64,000 nt of DNA, from assembly GCA_023231105.1 (NCBI GenBank), contig JALNWB010000001.1, positions 55,399 to 119,398 of the forward strand, read 5' to 3'. The notes beneath the pieces were generated by a model, which was given only the letters and a program-made list of their open reading frames with translations, was not told where the DNA came from and ran no database searches. Source of the stretch: Ignavibacteriaceae bacterium. Its GTDB lineage: Bacteria > Bacteroidota > Ignavibacteria > Ignavibacteriales > Ignavibacteriaceae. The stretch's first letter is position 1. Every line of letters begins with the position of its first letter. Below, one piece after another: positions 24,378-31,866 of the stretch. Made by a program: the position numbers and the translations under genes.

Positions 24378-25136
24378 ATGAAACTCTATTTCAACATACC
24401 ACAAATGCCCTATATCGTTTTTGAACTTTTGAGGATCAAGATAGATGATTACGTGGATGAAAACTATGTAGCTGAGAGTGTAGATACTATTTATTTGCAA
24501 ACTTTCCCGGAACAGTATGATTTTAGGTTAAGGGCAAGAGACGCAATGACGCAAACCGATAGCGAAGTATTTATAAATAAATATGATTTTGCACCGGAAC
24601 GATTGAGTTTTAATGGTACGTTTGGGGTAAAAGACCGGGGTATGATGAGCGGATACAACAGGTTAAAACAGTTCGAGAAAGAAATTATCAGAAGAAGTAA
24701 AACAGCAAGTTTACCTAACGCCGGAGACGGCGAACGGTTTATTTATGTAGTAAATTTTTATGGATTTGAATTCGGCAAGTTTGGGAATATAAATGTTTCT
24801 ACGTGGAATACTCGCGGAAACGCTAGAGAAAATTCGGACTTAATAAAATATTCTTTTGAATTTGATATTATCGGTAAACTTGTAAAAACAAATTCGAAAG
24901 ACCCTTTGCTTACGGCGCTGAATGAAGTTTTCGGGGAAGACGGACTTATTGCCGATGCACTTGATTACGTGAATAGTAATGAGACGGTGCAGAATGTTTA
25001 CCAGGGTATGGGAACCATGAAGCAGCTTTCAACTTTACCTCAGCAAGGATTAAGCTTTGTTGCTGATACCATAACAAACGCAATTAAAGATGTAGGGAAA
25101 TTTGTTACTACAAGACCGGAAGGGGGAATATTCTAA
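24378..25136 (+). CDS. Baseplate protein, 252 residues
   Basis: First gene after late element C. I use ATG 24378; a TTG six bases upstream lies in the element. Residues 1-150 form a beta-rich part (FPEQYDFRLRARDAMTQTDS, YVVNFYGFEFGKFGNINVST) similar in style to proteins that join tube and baseplate. The end is helical (IADALDYVNSNETVQNVYQG). It is one base from overlapping the LysM-gp25 gene. Function inferred from position. Confidence 0.55.
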   Translation: MKLYFNIPQMPYIVFELLRIKIDDYVDENYVAESVDTIYLQTFPEQYDFRLRARDAMTQTDSEVFINKYDFAPERLSFNGTFGVKDRGMMSGYNRLKQFEKEIIRRSKTASLPNAGDGERFIYVVNFYGFEFGKFGNINVSTWNTRGNARENSDLIKYSFEFDIIGKLVKTNSKDPLLTALNEVFGEDGLIADALDYVNSNETVQNVYQGMGTMKQLSTLPQQGLSFVADTITNAIKDVGKFVTTRPEGGIF

Positions 25137-25924
25137 TGACTTACAACCAATACAAAAGTGATCTTGAAACCTCCTTGATGGTAGTAAGTTATCTTATTGG
25201 CAATGTTGAGGCAAATGTAACAGATGAATTCGACACAATTAATTACGCTGAGGTGTTATTAAATTTAAACATTCTCCAACAAAGGGTTAAAAGATTATTG
25301 TCAGCTCATAAATTTTTGAAAGTGAGTGAAGAAGAATTTTCGATGATGTTTGAGGGGAAAACTAATAGATCGATTGAAATTATACACAATGTTACAGGTT
25401 ATGATTCTTTGATGAGCATTGCAAAGAAATACAACATTACCGAAGAGCAAATACTACAGAAGAACAATGTTTTAAGCAGTGAAATAATCGCCGGTATGCA
25501 GTTAGTAGTTGAAGTTGAGAGCAGCAAAGGTCTGAACAAGATTTATGAGCAGATTGCAGTTTATGGAAGCCAAATAGGAACGGAAATTTTAGGAACGGAT
25601 TTACCAAATGAACTTGTCGAAAACGGTGTTGGAGATCTGAAAATATTAACGAATGAAGAAACCGTTAGCCAGGGAGTGCAGAACAGAATTTATACGAAGG
25701 CGGGCGATTATCCGTTGGAACCAAATTTTGGGATAGAGCTTGCGGGAAGTGAGATACCGGCGGATTTAATGAACGGAATGTTAATGCTAAAAATAGTTGA
25801 TCAACTTGAAAATGATTTACGCATAAGTGATGTTGAAAGCTTAGAGATTGAAAAAGCCGGAAATGCTTTAATAATAACTGCGGCAGTGAGAACAATTAAT
25901 AACCAAATATTGGAAATAAAATAA
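25136..25924 (+). CDS. LysM-gp25 fusion, baseplate wedge protein
   Basis: 262 residues. Residues about 80-125 match LysM: IEIIHNVTGYDSLMSIAKKY, NITEEQILQKNNV, then IIAGMQLVV. Residues about 155-262 match the gp25/gpW-like wedge: GVGDLKILTNEETVSQGVQN, then NRIYTKAGDYPLEPNFGIEL and DLRISDVESLEIEKAG. The gp25 part starts sheath polymerisation in known phages. LysM may hold the baseplate near peptidoglycan. In many phages these two are separate genes. Confidence 0.78.
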   Translation: MTYNQYKSDLETSLMVVSYLIGNVEANVTDEFDTINYAEVLLNLNILQQRVKRLLSAHKFLKVSEEEFSMMFEGKTNRSIEIIHNVTGYDSLMSIAKKYNITEEQILQKNNVLSSEIIAGMQLVVEVESSKGLNKIYEQIAVYGSQIGTEILGTDLPNELVENGVGDLKILTNEETVSQGVQNRIYTKAGDYPLEPNFGIELAGSEIPADLMNGMLMLKIVDQLENDLRISDVESLEIEKAGNALIITAAVRTINNQILEIK

Positions 25925-26253
25925 TGAATACGAAAGAATACACAGATTTAACTTTTGTCGGTACAGACAGTCCGGCAATATATTTAGCAAAACATATTCT
26001 AACGGCATTAGTTATACCGGTTGATACTGATTATGACGGAAAGAGTTTAACCGTAAAAGCCGGGAACTCAACAACCGATCTTAAACAAGTTTACGATCAG
26101 GACGGCGATGCGGTGGTAATACAAATAGGAAGCAATAGGTATATTTTTCTTGATCTGCAAAATTTTGCCGGAGCAACTTATTTACAATTTGTTGCAAGTG
26201 CATCTTTAGACGGAAAGACGATAAAAGCCGTAACATTTAACACACAAGAATAA
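25924..26253 (+). CDS. Small beta-rich virion protein, possible decoration or fibre part
   Basis: 109 residues. DLQNFAGATYLQFVASAS near the end is a motif common to phage fibre/decoration jelly-rolls. Overlaps the previous gene by one base. No catalytic feature. Confidence 0.5.
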   Translation: MNTKEYTDLTFVGTDSPAIYLAKHILTALVIPVDTDYDGKSLTVKAGNSTTDLKQVYDQDGDAVVIQIGSNRYIFLDLQNFAGATYLQFVASASLDGKTIKAVTFNTQE

Positions 26254-26266
26254 CAGTGTATTAACA

Positions 26267-26380
26267 ATGAAAATCTTATTGCTAATAAACAGACTAAAAC
26301 AATATTTAAAAAAATATCTCCTCGATGAAACTAAAAAATTCATCCGGGATGAGAACGGAAATCATATACAAGGAGATTAG
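26267..26380 (+). CDS. Possible 37-residue peptide gene before the DGR target
   Basis: Basic N-terminal helix (MKILLLINRLKQYLKKYLLD) then an acidic tail. There is no good RBS; the AAGGAG at its end serves the next gene. It may be only spacer. Confidence 0.3.
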   Translation: MKILLLINRLKQYLKKYLLDETKKFIRDENGNHIQGD

Positions 26381-26382
26381 AA

Positions 26383-28026
26383 ATGCCTAAGATAAGTGAA
26401 TATACAGAATTAGTAACCCCTACCGATGACGACCTATTGATAACGGTAAGCGCAGGCGTTACAAAAAAAATAAAACGAGCAAATTTTTTAGGGAAAACAT
26501 TGAATTACATTGGCATTGCCGGAACCACCGGTTTTGGTGTTGGTATTTGTCCGAATACTTTGCCCGCAGGGATGCTTCCTCTTGTTGGTTATGACGTTAT
26601 TGGTCACGACCAATACGGAAACTACCAATACAGTGACGGCAGTATAATGGTTTGGGTGCCGAAATTTTATTACAAAGTCTTGCATGACGGTTCAACGAAT
26701 ATTAACAAAGTGCTTATTGCCAGCGTTTATGATTACGAGAACGAAACAGCCGCTAATGCAGCCGGATATGCTCTACACCGCGCTTTCATTGACGGCGGAG
26801 TAATTAAAGATGGCTTCTTTATTGATAAGTACAAATGGAGCTTAACGGCTTTTGTTAACGGTAGCGCGGGCATAGCCTCGTCTATCAAGAATGGTAATCC
26901 CATAACAAGTTCAGCTGATGCAAATAGAGATGCAAGCAATTTGTATGCTGGTTCTTTTGCTGATTGTATTTCTAATTCCCAAACACCGGCTGAAAATTAT
27001 GGCGGTGCTTGGGCGGCGGCAAAAAGTCGCGGAAATGATTTTGCTAATAGCTCCATGTTTATTTGGTCAGCAATAAAATATTTGAATATTGCACATGGAC
27101 AAGCAGCTACATCAACCACTAATTGCGCTTGGTATTTAACTAATAAGAATTACCCGAAAGGGAATAACAATTACGGTGCAGACATTGACGATGCAACTTG
27201 CACATTTGCCGCTTGTGATGACGGATATTGGGCGGCGCGAAACGAAGCACGTAAAAACGGAAGCGGAACATTATTTGCAAAAACTACCCACAACGGGCAA
27301 AATTGCGGAGTTGCAGATTTGCAAGGTGACCAATGGCAGATTTGCCAAGGATTAACAGCAATTGTTTCTGCTTTAACGATTGATAATGTAACCGGTGATG
27401 GTACTTATGTAACAATACAGACAACGGCGGTGCATGGATTGGTCGCAAATAATTGGGTGATGTTAACGTCCCTACAAGCTTCTTTAACCGACAAGATGTG
27501 GAAGGTGTATGATGTGCCGTCTACAACAACAATACGCATACAAAGCACCGAAGCATCTATTACCGACACTGCCGGTACTTTAACTAAAGGCAAATTTTAT
27601 GCAATTAAAGAAAGTGTATCTATTAAAGATGTGACTGGTTCAAACACCGGCGCGACAGACCATTTTGGGGCAACCGGTGTTGCTGCGTTAATGGAAGAAG
27701 TAATCCCTAACTTCGCCAACGGCGGAGGTTTTGGGCAATTATTTGGGAATAGCACAAACCAAGTTTTACCATTTAATATCTCTCGCACAAACAATAGTTA
27801 CAAGTTAGGTGGTCTAGCACTACCGGATGTAAGCGGTATGAGCGCGGGTGGAACAAATTTATTTGGCTTGGATTATTTTTACCAATATTTAATCAATGAA
27901 ATGTGCCCTATTCTCGGCGGCTATTGGAATGATTCAGCGGGTGCCGGAGTTTGGTCTGTCTATTTGAATCTCATTCGTACTAGTTCATATAGGAGTGTTT
28001 CGGGGCGCGCGTGCCTTTATGTTTAA
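26383..28026 (+). CDS. DGR target: tail fibre with C-terminal variable C-type-lectin-like domain
   Basis: 547 residues, RBS AAGGAG. The N-terminus (LVTPTDDDLLITVSAG) is typical of phage fibres. The C-terminal ~200 residues fit the formylglycine-generating-enzyme/C-type-lectin fold used by DGR targets (GDQWQICQGL; GGYWNDSAGAGVWSV; ending SVSGRACLYV). Residues 507-544 are encoded by the variable repeat. A beta insertion at about 330-405 (ITIDNVTGDGTYVTIQ in style, with TTAVHGLVANNW) interrupts this part. The protein should sit at the fibre tip and contact the host receptor; variation at the surface residues would change host range. Confidence 0.88.
   Translation: MPKISEYTELVTPTDDDLLITVSAGVTKKIKRANFLGKTLNYIGIAGTTGFGVGICPNTLPAGMLPLVGYDVIGHDQYGNYQYSDGSIMVWVPKFYYKVLHDGSTNINKVLIASVYDYENETAANAAGYALHRAFIDGGVIKDGFFIDKYKWSLTAFVNGSAGIASSIKNGNPITSSADANRDASNLYAGSFADCISNSQTPAENYGGAWAAAKSRGNDFANSSMFIWSAIKYLNIAHGQAATSTTNCAWYLTNKNYPKGNNNYGADIDDATCTFAACDDGYWAARNEARKNGSGTLFAKTTHNGQNCGVADLQGDQWQICQGLTAIVSALTIDNVTGDGTYVTIQTTAVHGLVANNWVMLTSLQASLTDKMWKVYDVPSTTTIRIQSTEASITDTAGTLTKGKFYAIKESVSIKDVTGSNTGATDHFGATGVAALMEEVIPNFANGGGFGQLFGNSTNQVLPFNISRTNNSYKLGGLALPDVSGMSAGGTNLFGLDYFYQYLINEMCPILGGYWNDSAGAGVWSVYLNLIRTSSYRSVSGRACLYV
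27900..28016 (+). repeat. DGR variable repeat (VR)
   Basis: Pairs with TR at an offset of 538 bases. All 17 differences in 117 positions fall where TR has adenine (A to G, T or C). The 3' end, TTTCGGGGCGCGCGTG, is identical in TR and is the probable initiation-of-homing site; after it VR and TR diverge. Eleven of the changed codons alter residues (mostly TR Asn codons, now Y, D, G, S, L, I); two are silent. Confidence 0.95.
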
Positions 28027-28073
28027 TGCACAGCGAACGATAGTGAGCGATAATTAAGAAGAAAGAAACGGAA

Positions 28074-28436
28074 ATGGCAGAATATCATTTAATAGTAAAA
28101 AAGATTAGAGACATGATTGTTTACAACAACATCATGCTGAAGCAATTTCCGAAACATGAAAAATATTTATTGGCAAATAAAATAAGGGAGACCGGATATG
28201 AAATATTTGAATCCGCCATAACGATCAACAAAAAGTTTTACAAGAAAACTACGTTTTCTGAGTTGAACATAAAACACGAATTGCTTAGGCAATTTGTAAA
28301 TCTTGCGGCAGAACTAAAATACATTGATCTGCAAAAGCATAGAGTTTCTCAAACACACATAGACGAAGTTGGCAAGATGATAGGAGCATGGATAAAGAAA
28401 GAATTTGGAAACGATGAACAGAAGGGAAATGCTTAA
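28074..28436 (+). CDS. avd: Avd-family accessory protein of the DGR
   Basis: 120 residues, helical throughout, positively charged, with length and composition of Avd-type four-helix-bundle proteins (MAEYHLIVKKIRDMIVYNNI, then ELNIKHELLRQFVNLAAELK). Avd forms a pentamer that binds the reverse transcriptase and the template RNA. It lies between the target and TR, the standard position, and its last codons end two bases before TR begins. Confidence 0.9.
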   Translation: MAEYHLIVKKIRDMIVYNNIMLKQFPKHEKYLLANKIRETGYEIFESAITINKKFYKKTTFSELNIKHELLRQFVNLAAELKYIDLQKHRVSQTHIDEVGKMIGAWIKKEFGNDEQKGNA

Positions 28437-28437
28437 T

Positions 28438-28554
28438 AATGTGCCCTATTCTCGGCGGCAATTGGAATAATTCAACGAATGCCGGAGTTTGGAATGTCAA
28501 TTTGAATAACAATCGAACTAATTCAAATAGAAATGTTTCGGGGCGCGCGTGACT
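28438..28554 (+). repeat. DGR template repeat (TR)
   Basis: Non-coding copy of the VR. Read in the VR frame it is rich in AAT/AAC (Asn) codons, which A-directed errors turn into many residues. I counted about 36 adenines; 17 differ in VR. In the VR frame TR ends with TGA where VR has TGC. Confidence 0.95.
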
Positions 28555-28711
28555 CTGATAATTATATTGAAAGCTATTACGTTAAGGCGTAGCAGATGCA
28601 ATCTATCAAAGGGAGCGTTTTCCTTGTCCACAGTTGGCAAAAATGCAACTGAATAATAATTAAAGTAGTAAGTGCGAAATTCTGATTATTTAGGAACTTA
28701 TAAGAAATAAA
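28438..28711 (+). ncRNA. DGR template RNA with spacer
   Basis: TR is followed by 157 bases before the RT start. In studied DGRs this spacer folds with TR and primes cDNA synthesis. A hairpin with arms CAGTTG (28631-28636) and CAACTG (28646-28651) lies in it. The exact RNA ends are not visible. Confidence 0.7.
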
Positions 28712-29746
28712 ATGAAGCGAATAGGAAATTTGAAAACGAGTTGGTGCAATTATGAAGCGTTGCACAAAGCATTTTTTGAAGTGAAGAAAAGCAAAAGCTA
28801 TTATCATTCAATAATTGAATTTGAAAGCAATTTAGTGAGCAACTTAAACAGAATATTAATATCACTTGAAGACGGCACTTATAAAGTTAAGCCGACACGG
28901 GATTTCTATATTACCGATCCGAAGCGGCGTTTGATACAAGCTCCGCAATTTGAGGATAGAATTGTACAGCATGCGGTTTTAAATTCAATTAGAGAAACGG
29001 TTGAAAATAAATTTATTGATCATACCTATGCATGTATTAAGGGACGCGGAACACATGGGGCAAGTGATCTATTAAAAAGATATTTGGTTAATTATAAAAA
29101 TGAAGGATATTACTTAAAAGTTGATATCAAGAAATTTTTCTACACCATTAACCACAAAGTTTTAGAATATCAATTAAGCAGAATAATAAAGTGCAAACCC
29201 ACACTTGAGCTGCTAAAAAAGTTTTATAAAGATGGGACGGGCAAAGGGTTGCCTTTGGGAAATGTAACATCACAGCTATTTGCCAATCTTGCGCTTAATC
29301 CGATAGATCATTTGTTAAAAAGAGCATTAAAATGTGTGCATTATGTTCGCTATATGGATGACTTCATAATCCTTTCGAAAAGTAAAGCATTTTTGCATCG
29401 AGTTCTCGCGAGCTTAAAACAATTACTTGTAAAACTAAAATTAGTAACAAATGAAAAAACTCAAATTGGTTTGATTGCCGATGGAGTTGATTTTGTTGGT
29501 TATAGAACATGGTTTAACAATAGATTGATACGAAAACGATCATTGTATAAAGTTAAACGAGTGCTAAAAAAGAACCCGGATATAAATAGAATTGCTTCTT
29601 ATTTGGCACATTCGAAACGAACAAACTCATTAAAATATGTAGTAGAGCAAATAACAAAAATTGCAAATCCGTTTATTTGGTTTGTAAAAATATGGTTAAT
29701 TAAGAATAATAAGAAAGAGGTATATCATGCGATATTTCAAGGCTAA
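28712..29746 (+). CDS. DGR reverse transcriptase
   Basis: 344 residues. The polymerase motif is YMDD at residues 214-217 (YVRYMDDFIILSKS). The block GLPLGNVTSQLFANL has the DGR signature L/I-G-x-x-x-S-Q instead of the Q-G-x-x-x-S-P of group II introns. FRIQ-type finger residues appear as PQFEDRIVQHAV. It would copy the TR RNA into A-mutagenised cDNA that replaces VR. The gene overlaps the next one by 20 bases. Homologues include the BPP-1 brt. Confidence 0.95.
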   Translation: MKRIGNLKTSWCNYEALHKAFFEVKKSKSYYHSIIEFESNLVSNLNRILISLEDGTYKVKPTRDFYITDPKRRLIQAPQFEDRIVQHAVLNSIRETVENKFIDHTYACIKGRGTHGASDLLKRYLVNYKNEGYYLKVDIKKFFYTINHKVLEYQLSRIIKCKPTLELLKKFYKDGTGKGLPLGNVTSQLFANLALNPIDHLLKRALKCVHYVRYMDDFIILSKSKAFLHRVLASLKQLLVKLKLVTNEKTQIGLIADGVDFVGYRTWFNNRLIRKRSLYKVKRVLKKNPDINRIASYLAHSKRTNSLKYVVEQITKIANPFIWFVKIWLIKNNKKEVYHAIFQG

Positions 29747-30134
29747 AAAAGTAGTAACAGAACACACAACGCTAAGCTTTAACAGCACAAACCAAGAAGA
29801 TAAGATAGTCCATTACGATGAGATAGATGGGGTTGAATTTCTTGGTGTAGAAAGTGCAGATGTAGAAGGATTATTAGCAAAACAACCAGCAGAAATAGAA
29901 GCGGTTGAAATAACCTTTGCAGAGGCAAAGCCAACACTTGACAACTGCCGGTTAATGAAAGATTATAACGAGATCATAGATAAAAAGGTTGCGGAGAAAT
30001 ATTCCATACCAAAAGAAATTGGATTATTGAAACTAATAAAAACTGATCCGGTACGAGTAGTTTATCAACAATATGTTGATAGCTGCAAAGCAGAAGTTCG
30101 CCCGATGAAACTTGAAAAAGGATTAGTTGAATAA
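29727..30134 (+). CDS. Fibre- or baseplate-associated protein, 135 residues
   Basis: Starts inside the RT gene (20-base overlap) and ends one base into the baseplate J gene. Acidic, alpha/beta. The first part (YFKAKKVVTEHTTLSFN) has short strands, the rest helix. Its DGR-adjacent position could mean a chaperone for the variable fibre, but tail position alone supports a baseplate part. Function unknown. Confidence 0.5.
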   Translation: MRYFKAKKVVTEHTTLSFNSTNQEDKIVHYDEIDGVEFLGVESADVEGLLAKQPAEIEAVEITFAEAKPTLDNCRLMKDYNEIIDKKVAEKYSIPKEIGLLKLIKTDPVRVVYQQYVDSCKAEVRPMKLEKGLVE

Positions 30135-31282
30135 TGAAAACCCCCAACGAGATATTAAAAGATTTAAGCGGTGATTTTATTACAGAACAAAGTAAGGTAA
30201 CTTATTTAGGGCAAGAATCCGTTGTGAGAGGAATTTTATCCGCTGTAAAAAATGTTTTGTTTGAGTTATGGAACGATCTGTTGCAGCAGAAGCGAAAAAT
30301 ATTTCTCGATACTTCGAAATCAAGTGATCTCGATACTTTTGGCACAAAAAGAGGATTAACGCGCGGAATTGCAACAAAAAGCAGTAATATCCTACTCTTT
30401 AATGGACCAACAGGCACAGTTATAGTTTCTGGCACCGCGGTAAAAAGTGTAGTTAGCGGCGAGCAATGCACAACTCTTTCACAAATTATTTTAGGTGAAA
30501 ATAACATTTTAGCCGGGGATGTTATTTCAAACAGTATAGGCAATGCTGTCTTAGCCGAAAGCGTAAACACAGGAAAGAAAACCCGCGTTGGTGTTAAAGA
30601 ATTAATCCAATTTGTAACTCCAATAAGCGGGGTAACGGTAACAAATTTAGTACCTTCAGTTGGTGGAGAAGATGCTGAAAGTGATGAAGTATTTAGAGAA
30701 AGAATAAGAAATTATATAAAAACGCTTAATCAAGGGACGAGAGATTTTTATTCGGCTTTGGCAAAAACGGCTGAGAGTAGCATTAACAAAGTGAAGGTAA
30801 AATCAGATCCGGCGAATATGGGAGTAAAATTGTATTTACTTAAAAATTCATTTGCACAATATACAAGTACAGAATTACTTGCAATTGCAGCGAGTGTTTA
30901 TGATAGCCAAAGAGCTTGTAACAATGTAAGATGTTTGAACGTATCTATAAAATCAATTAGCGTTGTATTTGATTATGAAGGCGATGGGACAACAAGCCAA
31001 GACACGGTATTTAGTTCAGCCGCAGCCGGAATAGCAAATTACATTGAAACGAAAATAGACTTTGCGGCTACAATTCTTTATAACGATATCCTCAATATAA
31101 TTTTAGATACAACCGGGATTAAGAAATTGAATTTAAGATCATTGCTTGTAAACAATTACCAGGCGGATATTCTTTGTTCGGAAATCGAAGTGCCGAGATT
31201 TACATATTTAAAAATTACCGATACGACCACTACAACGATTGTAATTAAAGACTTAAACCAAAAACTGATATTGCCACAATGA
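30134..31282 (+). CDS. Baseplate J-like protein (gp6/gp47-like)
   Basis: 382 residues. Matches Baseplate_J in order: DTFGTKRGLTRGIATKSSN, the GPTGTVIVSGTAVKS strand region, GKKTRVGVKELIQFVTP, then VPSVGGEDAESDEVFRERIR, which is the most typical motif (G-G-x-D-x-E-[ST]-D-E-x-[FY]-R-x-R-I). Builds the wedge ring with gp25- and I-like partners. Its stop overlaps the next start by four bases. Confidence 0.85.
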   Translation: MKTPNEILKDLSGDFITEQSKVTYLGQESVVRGILSAVKNVLFELWNDLLQQKRKIFLDTSKSSDLDTFGTKRGLTRGIATKSSNILLFNGPTGTVIVSGTAVKSVVSGEQCTTLSQIILGENNILAGDVISNSIGNAVLAESVNTGKKTRVGVKELIQFVTPISGVTVTNLVPSVGGEDAESDEVFRERIRNYIKTLNQGTRDFYSALAKTAESSINKVKVKSDPANMGVKLYLLKNSFAQYTSTELLAIAASVYDSQRACNNVRCLNVSIKSISVVFDYEGDGTTSQDTVFSSAAAGIANYIETKIDFAATILYNDILNIILDTTGIKKLNLRSLLVNNYQADILCSEIEVPRFTYLKITDTTTTTIVIKDLNQKLILPQ

Positions 31283-31866
31283 CAATAGATCAACTAAAAG
31301 ACAAAATCTTAAAGTTTACTCCAACGTTTGTGCGGATAAACGAAATATTAACCGGATTGTATATTTCTATTGCAACATCAATTAGTTATGCTTTAACAGA
31401 AATTGAAGGTTTACCGAACGCGGATTGGACCGGGAAAGGGTTGATAAAGAATTGTGAAGAGAACGGAATTATTAACACAAAGCGAAGCGAAGCAAGTCTT
31501 AGAACTGATTTAGCAAATAGATTTCCGATTAATCTAAAACGAGGAACGGAAGACGGAATTATAGATGATGTGAGTAAACTCTTAAATATTAATAATGCGG
31601 TTGATCTTGATATACAGTTTTACAAATTTGATGAAAGCGGGATAATAGTTGGCAGCACTATTGTTTCAGAAGCGAATTCAATTGTAGGAAGTAATAAAGT
31701 AATTGTTGCTGAATACATCCCCAAAATATTGGATGAAACCGCAAGCCCTATTTTGGATGAAGACCAAGGAATGATGGGGCAGGATGATAAAGATATATTT
31801 AATTTTTACAGAAATGAGATTGAAGAACTAATACCAATCGACACAGAATTAATAATGGTGGACTAA
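31279..31866 (+). CDS. Baseplate I-like protein
   Basis: 195 residues after the J-like gene, overlapping by four bases; same order as P2 J-I. Helical N-terminus followed by a short mixed part (EASLRTDLANRFPINLKRGT) with the R-x-P-x-x-L-K-x-G-T style of the I family. It should link baseplate and fibres. Confidence 0.65.
   Translation: MTIDQLKDKILKFTPTFVRINEILTGLYISIATSISYALTEIEGLPNADWTGKGLIKNCEENGIINTKRSEASLRTDLANRFPINLKRGTEDGIIDDVSKLLNINNAVDLDIQFYKFDESGIIVGSTIVSEANSIVGSNKVIVAEYIPKILDETASPILDEDQGMMGQDDKDIFNFYRNEIEELIPIDTELIMVD

Noticed and set aside
28022..28073. Cruciform hairpin just after VR
   Set aside because: Only a four-base GTGC/GCAC pairing is visible, too weak to claim, though such structures occur in some DGRs.
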